From the NCBI RefSeq assembly GCF_040655075.1, contig NZ_JBFAJC010000027.1, positions 68,924 through 132,923 on the forward strand: a stretch of 64,000 bases of DNA, written 5' to 3'. The notes beneath the pieces were generated by a model, which made no database searches, was not told the origin of the DNA, and saw only the letters and a list, made by a program, of their open reading frames with translations. The position numbers and the translations under genes are program-made. Origin of the DNA: Actinoallomurus sp040655075. Lineage in GTDB: Bacteria; Actinomycetota; Actinomycetes; Streptosporangiales; Streptosporangiaceae. The stretch's first letter is position 1; the number at the start of each line of letters is the position of its first letter. Shown here one piece after another: positions 25,300-34,262 of the stretch.

Positions 25300-28200
25300 A
25301 TGCCGCTGCTACGCCTCCTCCAGACCGCGACCGGTCTGCTCCAGGCGACGACGACTCTGCCCGGTACCGTCGCTCGGGCGTCGAACGGAACGACAGGGGT
25401 CCCAGGACTGCTGGCGCGCGCGTCGGGTGAGGCCGCGCGCCTTTCAGGGGCTGCCGCCGTACGGGCTTCTAGCGAGGCCGCGGGTGCGGTGGGGCGCCTT
25501 CCGGGCGCCGCCGTACGGGCCTCAAGCGACGCCGCTGGGGCGGCGACACGTCTTTCGGGGACCGCCGTACGGGCTTCTAGCGAGGCCGCGGGTGCGGTGG
25601 GGCGCCTTCCGGGCGCCGCCGTACGCGCCTCAGGCGAGGCTGCAGGAGCGGCGACGCGCCTCTCGGGGACCGCCGTACGAGCGTCGGGTGAGGCCGCGGG
25701 TGCGGCGGGGCGCCTTCCGGGCGTCGCCGCGCGGGTCTCGGGGGACGTCGCGGGCGTGATGGCGCGCCTTCCCGGTGCCGCCGCGCGGGCGTCGGAGGAG
25801 GCCGTGGCCGCGGTGGGGCGCCTTCCGGGTGCCGCCGTGCGGGCGTCGGAGGACGTCGCGCGCCTTCCGGGGGCGGTCGCCCGGCTCCCCGAGACCGCCG
25901 TACGAGCCTCGGAGACCGCGGTGCGCGCCGTCGTGGAGGCGGTCGAGCAACGACGGGTGCACCGGGCGGACGGCCGGACCAGCATCCGGGTCCGCGGCGT
26001 GCACCGCCCCGGCCGTGAGGACATGGCGGCGGACCTCGTCGGTGAGATGCTGAACGTCGCGGGCGTGGCGCGGGCGGAGGTCAACGCCGTTCTCGGGACC
26101 GTCTTGGTGATCGAGGACGGAGAGGTGCCCGTCGACGAGCTCATCGACGTGGTCGAGATGATCGAGGACCGCCACGGCGCCGCCGACGACCCGTTCACCC
26201 GGCATCCCGACCCGACGCACCGGCAGGCGATCCTGCGGGAGACGGCCCTCGTGGCCGCGTACCTGGCCGGCGCCGGCACCGCGATCACGAGCCGGCTGGT
26301 GCTGCGCACCGTCCCCATCCCCCCGGCCATGGCCACCGCGATCGCGATGGTCGACTCGACGCCTCAGGTGCGGGACCGGCTGGTGCGGTTGATCGGGCAG
26401 TCGGCCACCGACGTGGTCGTCGGCAGTGGCCTCGCGACCCTGCAGGCGCTGGCGCAGCAGCCGGTCGGCCTCCTCATCGGCTCCGTGCACCGGAGCGTCC
26501 GGGTGGGGGAGATGCGCGGGCACCGGTCGACCTGGCACCGGCGCGTCGAGCACCTGATCCGGCACGAAGGCGCCTTCGAAGCCCCGGCCCTGCACGTCCC
26601 GGAGCGGCCCGTGCCGCTGCCGCACGGCCCCGTGGAGCGGGTGGCCTGGACGATACCGACGGCGATCACGGCCGCGGTGGGCACGTACTTCTTCACGCGC
26701 GACGGCGCGCGGGCGCAGGGAGTGCTCGCCGCGGGCGTGCCGCGCGCGGCACGGATGGGCCGCGAGGCCTTCGCCACCCAGGTCGGCCGGATCGCCGCCG
26801 ACCGGGACATCGTCGTGCTGAATCCGGAGAGCCTGCGCCGGTTCGACCGGATCGACCATGTCATCGTCGACGCCTCGGTGCTGCGCACCGGCGATCTGGT
26901 GATCGAGGACGTCGTCCTCCTGTCGCCGGAGGTCGGCGCGGAGGAGGCTTACGAACGCGCCCACGCGCTGGTCGACCTGGAACGGCCGGACGCCCGGCGG
27001 GAGGAGGACGCCTGGGCCGTCACTCCGGTGCGGCCGGCCAGGGCACGCACCGGCCGCCGTGGCGCGGGCGACTTCGTGACCGAATCCGGCCTCCCGGCGG
27101 CCGCGCGCGAGCGCGCGGCCGGGTTGCGGAAGCGGGGTGCGACCGTGCTCCTCCTGACCCGCGACGGTGATCTGGCCGCCCTCGTCTCCGTGGTCCCCGA
27201 GTTGGATCCCCTGGCCGAGGCGCTGATCGCCGCCGCGCGGGGAGTCGGGTCGGTCGCGGTGGCCGGTGCCGCGCCGCTGGCGCAGCGGCTGAACGTGGAC
27301 CGCACCGTCGCGGGCGGGAACCGGCTGCTCGCCTCCGTACGGCGGTGCCAGGAAGAGGGGCGTGTCGTCGCGCTCGTCGCCGCGCACGGCGGTGAGTCCC
27401 TCGCGGCGGCGGACGTCGGCATCGGCGTGCTGGCCCACGGCCACCGGCCGGCGTGGGGCGCGCAGCTGCTGTGCGGCCCCGGCCTGGCCGAGGCGTGCCT
27501 GCTGCTGGAGACGATGCCGGCGGCGAAGCAGACCAGCGCGCGGGCTGCGCAGACCGCCGCCGTCGGGTCGGTGTCGGGAGCGCTGCTGGCCGCGGCGGGG
27601 CCGTCCGCCGGAGCGGCGCGGCGTGCCCAGCTGGCGGTCGACTTCGCCACCATCGCGGCGTTCGGGGTCGGCACCTGGTCGGGCCGGGTCCTGGCCCGGC
27701 GGCCCGCCCCCGTGCCCAAGGACCGTACGCCGTGGCACGCGTGGCCGGCCATGGCCGTGCTGAACCGGCTGCAATCGTCGATGTCCGGCATCGGCGAGGC
27801 CGAGGCCGACCGGCGGCGCATCGACCTCGGGGAGGAGACGCGGCCGCCGGGCCTGGCCCACGTCACCATCGAGGAGCTCGACAACCCGCTCACTCCGGCG
27901 CTCGCGGCGGGCGCCGGGGTCTCAGCGGTCATGGGATCGATCATGGACGCGGCCCTGATCAGCGCGGTTCTGGGGGGCAACGCCGTGATGTCCGGCTTCC
28001 AGCGGGTCCGCGCCGACCGCGCGTTGCGGCGGCTCGTCGACCTGAGCGCGGTACGCGTCCGGCTCCGGCGGCCCGGCGAGGAGGACGAGGAACCGCGGGC
28101 CACGGCCGACGAGCTCGTCCCCGGCGACGTCGTCGTGCTGACCGCCGGGGACGCCGTGCCGGCCGACCTGCGCCTGCTGGCCGCGGAGGACCTGGAGGTC

Positions 28201-30273
28201 GACGAGTCCAGCCTCACCGGGGAGTCGCAGCTGGTCACGAAGAGCCCCCGGCCCAGCTTGTCCCGGTCGGTCGCCGAGCGGCACTCGATGCTGTACCAGG
28301 GCACGGTCATCGCGGCGGGGAACGCGACCGGCGTCGTCGTCGCCACGGGCGCCCAGACCGAGGTCGGGCGCACGATGCGGGAGGGCGGCGACGAACGGCG
28401 TCCGGGCGGGGTCGAGACGCGCCTGCGCGCGCTGACGGAGGTGACGCTGCCGGTCGCGCTCGGGTCGGGGGCGGTCCTCTTCCTGTCGGACCTGCTGCGA
28501 GGGCAGTCGATGGCGCAGGCGCTCGGCCCGGCGGTCAGCCTCGCCGTCGCCGCCGTACCGGAGGGGCTGCCCTTCGTGGCCACGGCGGCCGAGCTGGCGA
28601 CCGCGCGCCGGATGTCCCGGCGTGGCGTGCTCGTCCGCAACCCGCGCACGATCGAGGCGCTCGGCCGCATCGACGTGCTCTGTTTCGACAAGACGGGCAC
28701 GCTGACCGAGGGCAGGCTGCGGCTGCGGCAGGTGTCCGACGGCCTGGCGGCCGCTCCGGTCAAGAGGAAGAAACTGTCGCCGTTCCACCGGAAGGTCATC
28801 GCGGCCGCCGTCCGCGCGACCCCGGACCCCGGCGGCGGTCGGCTGCCGCACCCGACCGACCGGGCGATCACGAGGGCGGCCCGGAAGCTGGAGATGGACG
28901 CGGCGGAGGGCCTGAAGTCCTGGGAGCGGGTCGACGAGCTGCCGTTCGAACCCGGGCGCGGCTACCACGCCGTCCTCGGCCGGACGGACGGCCGTCAGCT
29001 GCTGAGCGTGAAGGGCGCACCGGAGATCGTCCTGGAGCGGTGTGACACCTGGATTCGGGACGACGGATCTGTCCCGTTCGACCAGAAGGCGCGGGAGAAG
29101 GTCGAGCAGGAGGTGGACCGGCTGGCGCATCTGGGGTACCGGGTGCTGGCGGTCGCCGAGCGCCGGGCGTCGGGGCGTCGTGACCTGACCGAGTCGCGCA
29201 TCGACCGGCTGGGCTTCCTCGGCCTGGCCTGCATCGCCGACCCGGTTCGGCCGACCGCGGCCGAGGCCGTGGAACGGCTGCGCAAGGCGGGCGTCGACGT
29301 CGTCATGATCACCGGTGATCACCCGACGACCGCGGAGGCCATCGCCGCCGAATTGTGCCTGCTGAACGGCCGGATCATGACCGGGCCCGACCTCGACGCC
29401 CTGCGCGATGAGGAACTGACCGACGCGCTGGCCGGGGTATCGGTCTTCGCACGGGTCAGCCCCGCGCAGAAGGCCCGCGTCGTCCAGGCCCTCCGGGCGG
29501 CCGGCAGGGTGGTCGCCGTCACCGGCGACGGCGCCAACGACGCCCCCGCCATCCGACTGGCCGACGTCGGCATCGCGCTCGGCGAGCGGGCCACGCCCGC
29601 CGCCCGTGAGACCGCGGACGTCGTCGTCACCGACGACCGGATCGAGACGATCACCGACGCGATCGCCGACTGCCGGGCGATGTGGCGGTCCACGCGCGAC
29701 GCCCTGGCCGTGCTGCTCGGCGGCAACCTCGGCGAGATCGCCTTCACGGTGGGCACGGGCCTGCTCAGCGGGCGCAGCCCGCTCAACGTGCGCCAGTTGC
29801 TCCTGGTCAACCTGCTCACCGACATGCTCCCCGCGATCGCCCTGGCGGCCCGCCCGCCGTCCGGCGTGACGCACGAGGAGCTCCTCGAGGAGGGTCCGGA
29901 CCGGTCGCTGGGCGGCGCGCTCACCCGCGACGTGACGGTGCGCGCGGGCGCCACGGCGGGCGCCGCGCTGGCCGCGTGGGTGCTGGCGCGGGCGAGCGGC
30001 ACCCGCGGCCAGGCCGACACCACCGGTCTGGTCGCGCTCGTCACCACGCAGCTGGCGCAGACGATCGCGGCCGGCGGGCGCGACCCGCTGGTGCTCGGCT
30101 CAGGCCTCGTGTCGATCGCCGCGCTGGGGATCATCGTGCAGGTGCCGGGTCTCAGTCACTTCTTCGGCAGCCGGCCCCTGTGGCCGCACTGCTGGGCGAT
30201 CGCGCTGGGCTCGGCCCTGGCCTTCGCCGTGGCCGCGGTGCTGTTGACGCGCCTGCGGCGAAACAGCGCCTGA
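25300..30273 (+). CDS. Very large cation-transporting P-type ATPase (CtpI-like) with N-terminal repeat domain
   Basis: The frame encodes 1657 residues, close to the size of mycobacterial CtpI and about twice a normal P-type ATPase. Residues 47-205 are tandem 18-residue repeats (RLPGAAVRAS type). A heavy-metal-associated-like domain follows (about 217-290). Residues 300-850 look like a degenerate, non-catalytic half. The catalytic half has LTGES (972-976), AVPEGLPF in the ion-binding helix, CFDKTGT with phosphorylated Asp1130, MITGDHPTTA and TGDGANDAP. It ends in several membrane helices. The ion is unknown. The ribosome site is weak, so the exact start is uncertain. Confidence 0.88.
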   Translation: MPLLRLLQTATGLLQATTTLPGTVARASNGTTGVPGLLARASGEAARLSGAAAVRASSEAAGAVGRLPGAAVRASSDAAGAATRLSGTAVRASSEAAGAVGRLPGAAVRASGEAAGAATRLSGTAVRASGEAAGAAGRLPGVAARVSGDVAGVMARLPGAAARASEEAVAAVGRLPGAAVRASEDVARLPGAVARLPETAVRASETAVRAVVEAVEQRRVHRADGRTSIRVRGVHRPGREDMAADLVGEMLNVAGVARAEVNAVLGTVLVIEDGEVPVDELIDVVEMIEDRHGAADDPFTRHPDPTHRQAILRETALVAAYLAGAGTAITSRLVLRTVPIPPAMATAIAMVDSTPQVRDRLVRLIGQSATDVVVGSGLATLQALAQQPVGLLIGSVHRSVRVGEMRGHRSTWHRRVEHLIRHEGAFEAPALHVPERPVPLPHGPVERVAWTIPTAITAAVGTYFFTRDGARAQGVLAAGVPRAARMGREAFATQVGRIAADRDIVVLNPESLRRFDRIDHVIVDASVLRTGDLVIEDVVLLSPEVGAEEAYERAHALVDLERPDARREEDAWAVTPVRPARARTGRRGAGDFVTESGLPAAARERAAGLRKRGATVLLLTRDGDLAALVSVVPELDPLAEALIAAARGVGSVAVAGAAPLAQRLNVDRTVAGGNRLLASVRRCQEEGRVVALVAAHGGESLAAADVGIGVLAHGHRPAWGAQLLCGPGLAEACLLLETMPAAKQTSARAAQTAAVGSVSGALLAAAGPSAGAARRAQLAVDFATIAAFGVGTWSGRVLARRPAPVPKDRTPWHAWPAMAVLNRLQSSMSGIGEAEADRRRIDLGEETRPPGLAHVTIEELDNPLTPALAAGAGVSAVMGSIMDAALISAVLGGNAVMSGFQRVRADRALRRLVDLSAVRVRLRRPGEEDEEPRATADELVPGDVVVLTAGDAVPADLRLLAAEDLEVDESSLTGESQLVTKSPRPSLSRSVAERHSMLYQGTVIAAGNATGVVVATGAQTEVGRTMREGGDERRPGGVETRLRALTEVTLPVALGSGAVLFLSDLLRGQSMAQALGPAVSLAVAAVPEGLPFVATAAELATARRMSRRGVLVRNPRTIEALGRIDVLCFDKTGTLTEGRLRLRQVSDGLAAAPVKRKKLSPFHRKVIAAAVRATPDPGGGRLPHPTDRAITRAARKLEMDAAEGLKSWERVDELPFEPGRGYHAVLGRTDGRQLLSVKGAPEIVLERCDTWIRDDGSVPFDQKAREKVEQEVDRLAHLGYRVLAVAERRASGRRDLTESRIDRLGFLGLACIADPVRPTAAEAVERLRKAGVDVVMITGDHPTTAEAIAAELCLLNGRIMTGPDLDALRDEELTDALAGVSVFARVSPAQKARVVQALRAAGRVVAVTGDGANDAPAIRLADVGIALGERATPAARETADVVVTDDRIETITDAIADCRAMWRSTRDALAVLLGGNLGEIAFTVGTGLLSGRSPLNVRQLLLVNLLTDMLPAIALAARPPSGVTHEELLEEGPDRSLGGALTRDVTVRAGATAGAALAAWVLARASGTRGQADTTGLVALVTTQLAQTIAAGGRDPLVLGSGLVSIAALGIIVQVPGLSHFFGSRPLWPHCWAIALGSALAFAVAAVLLTRLRRNSA
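25438..25915 (+). repeat. 54-bp tandem repeats coding for 18-residue units
   Basis: About eight to nine imperfect copies of an 18-residue unit of the type RLPGAAVRASSEAAGAVG run in succession; later copies are degenerate or shortened. Base-level identity between some copies is high (for example around 25460-25510 and 25570-25620), so the array arose by recent duplication and may vary in copy number between strains. Confidence 0.85.
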
Positions 30274-30375
30274 CTTGGGAAAATATTCACTCCGCGGCCA
30301 CCTCTGCGGGTCGCTTTGATTCGGACAAGAAGGCATAATTCACGCGACGGTACCCCTCTACCCCGTAGGTGCCCC

Positions 30376-30498
30376 ATGCCTGACATCGTGTCGACGATCC
30401 TCGCGAAGGCGCTCGTCATGCTCCTCCAGGCCCTCCTCACTCGGGTGGCCCTCTACCTGATCCGCACTGGGATGTACAAGCAGCTCGTGACCGCCTGA
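30376..30498 (+). CDS. Small hydrophobic protein
   Basis: This 40-residue frame starts MPDIVSTILAKALVML and is largely one hydrophobic helix with basic residues near the end (LIRTGMYKQLVTA). A GTAGGTG-like ribosome site lies upstream. No family was recognised. It sits between the P-type ATPase gene and a strong hairpin, so it could be a small pump partner, but chance coding cannot be excluded. Confidence 0.5.
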   Translation: MPDIVSTILAKALVMLLQALLTRVALYLIRTGMYKQLVTA

Positions 30499-30504
30499 CC
30501 GCCC

Positions 30505-30527
30505 GGGGCGGGTCGTGAACCCGCCCC
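30505..30527. terminator. GC-rich hairpin between convergent genes
   Basis: GGGGCGGGT pairs with ACCCGCCCC around a 5-base loop. It lies between the small hydrophobic gene (plus) and the KstR-like gene (minus) and could stop transcription from both sides. No U-run follows, as usual in actinobacteria. Confidence 0.65.
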
Positions 30528-30552
30528 CAGGGCGTGGCCCGCCTCGTCGGCG

Positions 30553-31146
30553 TCAGAAGTCGGCGAGCAGGCGGGCCGCGGCGATCTCCAGCCGCACCTG
30601 GATCTCATCGTTCGTGGTGTGGCCGCGGAGCATCTCCAGCATCTCCATCACCCATACGCTGCTCAGCGACCGCAGCAGAACCCGGCTCTCGTCGGTCCCC
30701 CTCTCTGCGTCGGTCGCCGTCACCCGGGCGAGCAGGCCCGCCATGCGGTCGCCGAAGTCGGTCTTGACGTCCGACAGCAGCAGCGACCGGATCAGCGCGT
30801 CGGCGAGCTCCGGCTCGCGCATCAGCCCGCGCGTGGCGCGCATCAGCACTTCGACGGCGCGCCCGGCCGCGGCCGCCGATCGGGGCGGGCGGCGGTCGAG
30901 GCTGCCCTCGAGGGTGTCCATCTCCTCGCTGACGACGGCGACGACCAGGTCCATCTTGGACGGGAAGTAGCGGTACAGCGTGCCGAGCGCCACTCCGGCG
31001 CGCTCGGCGACGGTGCGCATCTGCATGGCCTCGACGCCTCCGCGGGAGGCGAGGGCGGCGGCCGCCTGGACGATGCGGCGGCGGCGCTGGTACTGGCTGC
31101 GGGAGCGGACCCCCTGGTGGCTGGCGGCTGCGGACTCTGCCGTCAC
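30553..31146 (-). CDS. kstR: KstR-like TetR repressor of steroid catabolism
   Basis: The 197-residue protein has the TetR DNA-binding domain (about 18-65) with MQMRTVAERAGVALGTLYRY, which closely follows mycobacterial KstR (QMRAVADRADVAVGTLYRYF), and ends with the KstR-like RLEIAAARLLADF. KstR controls cholesterol genes and releases DNA on binding a steroid acyl-CoA. The GTG at 31146 has AAGGAG 5 bp upstream and gives KstR-like length; the frame is open to 31197 but without support. It is divergent from the steroid operon, with KstR-type palindromes before both genes. Identification comes from remembered family sequence, not a search. Confidence 0.85.
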   Translation of the reverse strand: MTAESAAASHQGVRSRSQYQRRRRIVQAAAALASRGGVEAMQMRTVAERAGVALGTLYRYFPSKMDLVVAVVSEEMDTLEGSLDRRPPRSAAAAGRAVEVLMRATRGLMREPELADALIRSLLLSDVKTDFGDRMAGLLARVTATDAERGTDESRVLLRSLSSVWVMEMLEMLRGHTTNDEIQVRLEIAAARLLADF

Positions 31147-31212
31147 GACGACTCCTTGGGCTGGGAGCGCGGTGCCCCGCCCGCGCGTGTCGAGCACCAG
31201 ACTACCGCTGGC

Positions 31213-31226
31213 GAGAACACGTTATG
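31213..31226. promoter_or_regulatory. KstR-type half-matching operator before kstR
   Basis: GAGAACACGTTATG keeps the AAC-N2-GTT core but not the outer T and A. It is 67 bp upstream of the chosen kstR start and could mediate autoregulation. Confidence 0.5.
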
Positions 31227-31326
31227 TATTACCGGTAGGTTGCGGAGTCGCGGAGATTTCACCGAGGTAAGCGGAGTCTGACATCCCTTCGGATGCGGTC
31301 GTCGATCTTTGGTGGTGGACACATAT

Positions 31327-31340
31327 TAGAATGTGTTCTA
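31327..31340. promoter_or_regulatory. KstR-type operator before the side-chain operon
   Basis: TAGAATGTGTTCTA is a palindrome with TAGAA / TTCTA arms. It differs from TNNAACNNGTTNNA at one fixed base. It lies 39 bp before the ligase start, in promoter position for the whole operon 31379-37939. Confidence 0.7.
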
Positions 31341-31378
31341 GTTTTTCTTCCGGGTGAGATCGACCGGGAGGTGAGGCG

Positions 31379-33187
31379 GTGTCCGGCACCGTGGCCGAAC
31401 TGCTCCGGGCGCAGGCCGCCGACGACCGCGTGGGCCTGCGGTTCGCCGACGCGGCCTGGACCTGGCGCGAGGTCGTCGGCGAGTGCGCCGCCCGCGCCGG
31501 CTGGATGGCGACGATGCCCAGAGCCGCGCGCCCGTTGCACGTCGGCGTGCTGCTCGACAACGTCCCCGAGTTCGTCTTCCTGCTCGGCGGCGCGGCCCTG
31601 TCCGGCAACGTGATCGTCGCGCTCAACACGACCCGCACCGCCGACGAGCTGGCCGGCGACGCCACGCGCGCCGACTGCGACCTGATCGTCACCGAACCGC
31701 GCCACGCCGCCCTCGCGGACCAGGTCGCCTCCCGTACCGGCCTGCCGATCGCCGAACCCGCGGCCTTCGCGGACGAGATCGCCTCCCGTACCGGCCTGCC
31801 GGTCGCCGAACCCGCGGCCCTCGCGGACGAGATCGCCTCTCGTACCGGCCTGCCGGTCGCCGAACCCCACCCGGCCCCGCCCCTCGGCGCCCCCACTCCG
31901 GACGCGTCGGCCCCGACGCTCGACGCGCACACGCAGGCTCCGCCCCTCGACACGCCCGCGTCGGCCCCGCCGTTCGAGGCACTCGCGCCGGTCGCGCCGG
32001 ACACCCTCCTGATGCTGATCTTCACGTCCGGCACGTCGGGGCGGCCGAGGGCGGTGCGGGTCACGCACCGGAAGGTCGTCGTGCCCGGCACGATCCTGGC
32101 CGGCCGCCTGCTGGGCCCCGACGACGTCGTCTACTGCCCGATGCCGCTCTTCCACTCCGGCGCCGTCATGGCGGCGTACGCCCCGGCGCTCGCGGCCGGC
32201 GCGCAGCTCGTGCTCCGCGCGCGGTTCTCGGCCTCCGGCACGCTGCCGGACGTGCGCCGGTACGGCTGCACGTACCTGCACTACGTCGGCAAAGCGCTGT
32301 CGTACGTCCTGACCACGCCCGAACGCACCGACGACGCGGACAACCCGCTGCGGGTCGCGTTCGGCAACGAGGCGGCTCCGCTGGAGCAGAAGCGGTTCGG
32401 TGAGCGGTTCGGCTGCGCGGTCGTCGACGGGTACGGCTCGACCGAGACCGCGATCTCCCTGTCGCCCGACCCGGCCGGTCCGCTGGGAGCGCTCGGCCGC
32501 CTCGGCGACGGCATCAAGATCCTCGACCCGGAGACCGGCCGGGAGTGCCCGCCCGCGCGGCTGGACGCCGACGGCCGCGTGACCAACGGCGGCGAGGCGA
32601 TCGGTGAGCTCGTGAACACCAAGGGGCTCGGCCTGTTCGACGGTTATCACAACGAACAGGCCGACGACCGGCTCCGGGACGGCATGTTCTGGAGCGGCGA
32701 CCTCGCCTACCGGGACGCCGGCGGCTTCGTGTTCTTCGCCGGGCGGCACGCCGACCGGCTGCGCGTCGACGGCGAGAACTTCGGCGCCGCCCAGGTCGAG
32801 CGGGTGCTCGGCGAGCTGCCCGGCGCGGAGGAGCTCGCGGTGTACGGCGTGCCGGACGTCGCGGCCGGCGACCAGGTGATGGTGGCGCTGGTCGGCGCCT
32901 TCGACCCCGACCGGTTCGCCGCGTTCCTGCGCGGCCGTGCGGACCTGGGTGCCAAGTGGACGCCGCGCTACGTCCGGGTCGCCGACCAGCTCCCGTGCAC
33001 GGCCTCCAACAAGGTCGTCAAGCGCGCGCTCGCGGCGGAGGCCTGGAACACCTCCGACCCGGTGTGGTGGCGGCCCGGCCGGGAGCCGCGGTTCCGCCGC
33101 ATGACCGCCGAGGACGTCGACCGGCTGCGCGCCGAGTTCGAGAGCCGGGGCCGGGGACGCCTGTGGCCCTCCGGCGCCACGGAGTGA
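31379..33187 (+). CDS. Acyl-CoA ligase (AMP-forming, FadD type) with an internal repeat insertion
   Basis: The 602-residue protein belongs to the ANL superfamily: the P-loop LIFTSGTSGRPR (about residue 211), YGSTE (in VDGYGSTETAIS), SGDLAYRDAGGF and the A10 lysine region TASNKVVKRAL. It would activate a steroid side-chain acid as its CoA thioester, the first step before the dehydrogenases that follow. Residues about 117-164 are three tandem 18-residue repeats, followed by a Pro/Ala-rich stretch; relatives lack this, so the protein is roughly 80-100 residues longer than usual. The GTG start follows GGGAGG. It is 10 bp from chsE1. Confidence 0.9.
   Translation: MSGTVAELLRAQAADDRVGLRFADAAWTWREVVGECAARAGWMATMPRAARPLHVGVLLDNVPEFVFLLGGAALSGNVIVALNTTRTADELAGDATRADCDLIVTEPRHAALADQVASRTGLPIAEPAAFADEIASRTGLPVAEPAALADEIASRTGLPVAEPHPAPPLGAPTPDASAPTLDAHTQAPPLDTPASAPPFEALAPVAPDTLLMLIFTSGTSGRPRAVRVTHRKVVVPGTILAGRLLGPDDVVYCPMPLFHSGAVMAAYAPALAAGAQLVLRARFSASGTLPDVRRYGCTYLHYVGKALSYVLTTPERTDDADNPLRVAFGNEAAPLEQKRFGERFGCAVVDGYGSTETAISLSPDPAGPLGALGRLGDGIKILDPETGRECPPARLDADGRVTNGGEAIGELVNTKGLGLFDGYHNEQADDRLRDGMFWSGDLAYRDAGGFVFFAGRHADRLRVDGENFGAAQVERVLGELPGAEELAVYGVPDVAAGDQVMVALVGAFDPDRFAAFLRGRADLGAKWTPRYVRVADQLPCTASNKVVKRALAAEAWNTSDPVWWRPGREPRFRRMTAEDVDRLRAEFESRGRGRLWPSGATE
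31727..31869 (+). repeat. 54-bp tandem repeats inside the ligase gene
   Basis: Two full units (31727-31780, 31781-31834) and a partial third (to 31869) code for ASRTGLPVAEPAALADEI with few changes. Units are nearly identical at the base level, so the array is recent. Confidence 0.9.
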
Positions 33188-33197
33188 GAAGGGGATA

Positions 33198-34262
33198 ATG
33201 GACTTCGACCTGGACGAGAATGCGCGGGAGCTGCGGGACCTCGCGGCCGGCCTGCTCGAACGCGAGGTCACGACCGAGCGCCTGGAGGCGCACGAGAGAT
33301 CCGGCGCGCCGTACGACACGGCGCTGTGGAAGGCCCTCGCCGACGCCGGGCTGCTCGGCGCCTGCCTGCCCGAGGACCTGGGCGGCGCCGGGCTGGGGGC
33401 GGTGGAGTTCGCGGTCGTCCTGCGGGAGATCGGCGCGCGCGTCGCCCCGGTCCCCGCGTACTCCTCCCTCGTCGCGGCGATGACGCTCGCCCGGCACGGC
33501 CGCGCGGACCGGCTCGCCGGCTTCGCGGACGGCGGTTCCGTCCTCGGCGTCGCCTTCCGCGAGCCGGGCTCCGGCCTCACGACGACCGCGCGCCGCGACG
33601 GCGACGCGTACGTCCTCGACGGGGTCAAGACCTTCGTCCCGTACGCCGGGCAGGCCGACGTCATCCTCGTTCCGGCGCGTCTCGTGGACGGGATCGGCGT
33701 CTTCCTCGTCGAGCCCGGGCAGCTGACGATCGCCCCGCAGCCGTCGGCCACCGGCGAGCCCCTGTCCCGGATCGGCCTGGAGGGCGTACGGGTCGGCGCG
33801 GACGCGCTGCTGGACGCCGGGGCGTACGGCACCCTCACGGGGTACGCCACCGCCGGTGCGGTCGCGATCGTCTCCGGCGTGCTCGACGCCGCCCTCACGC
33901 TCACCACCGAGCACGTCAAGACCCGCGAGCAGTTCGACCGGCCCCTCGCCGAGTTCCAGGCCGTCACCATGCAGATCGGCGACGTCTACATCGCCAAGCG
34001 CGCCCTGGACGTGGCGGTGTGGGCGGGCGCGTGGCGGCTCGCGGAGGGGTACGACGACGCCGCCGAGGTCCTCGCCGTCGCCGCGTACAACGTGTGCGAC
34101 CCGGCGCTGAAGGCCTTCTACACCTGCCAGCACCTGCACGGCGGGCTCGGCCTGGACGTGACCTACCCGCTGCACCGGTACTTCGCGTGGGCCAAGCACC
34201 ACGCCCACCTGCTGGGCGGCGCCGAGGCGCAGCTCGACGCGATTGGAGCTCTGGTGGCCTGA
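33198..34262 (+). CDS. chsE1: Acyl-CoA dehydrogenase, ChsE1/FadE28-like subunit
   Basis: This 354-residue protein has the acyl-CoA dehydrogenase fold: N-terminal helical domain (to about 110), a shortened middle barrel (FREPGSGLTTTARRDGDAYVLDG) and C-terminal helices with REQFDRPLAEFQAVTMQIGD. It is shorter than classical members and matches FadE28, which pairs with FadE29 to make an alpha2beta2 dehydrogenase acting on the C3 side-chain intermediate of cholesterol. The gene overlaps the next dehydrogenase gene by ATGA. Order (dehydrogenase pair, hydratase, aldolase) is that of the mycobacterial igr operon. Confidence 0.88.
   Translation: MDFDLDENARELRDLAAGLLEREVTTERLEAHERSGAPYDTALWKALADAGLLGACLPEDLGGAGLGAVEFAVVLREIGARVAPVPAYSSLVAAMTLARHGRADRLAGFADGGSVLGVAFREPGSGLTTTARRDGDAYVLDGVKTFVPYAGQADVILVPARLVDGIGVFLVEPGQLTIAPQPSATGEPLSRIGLEGVRVGADALLDAGAYGTLTGYATAGAVAIVSGVLDAALTLTTEHVKTREQFDRPLAEFQAVTMQIGDVYIAKRALDVAVWAGAWRLAEGYDDAAEVLAVAAYNVCDPALKAFYTCQHLHGGLGLDVTYPLHRYFAWAKHHAHLLGGAEAQLDAIGALVA

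Noticed and set aside
31259..33970. 903-codon minus-strand frame opposite the steroid operon
   Set aside because: Shadow of the ligase and dehydrogenase genes, with Ser/Arg-rich composition.
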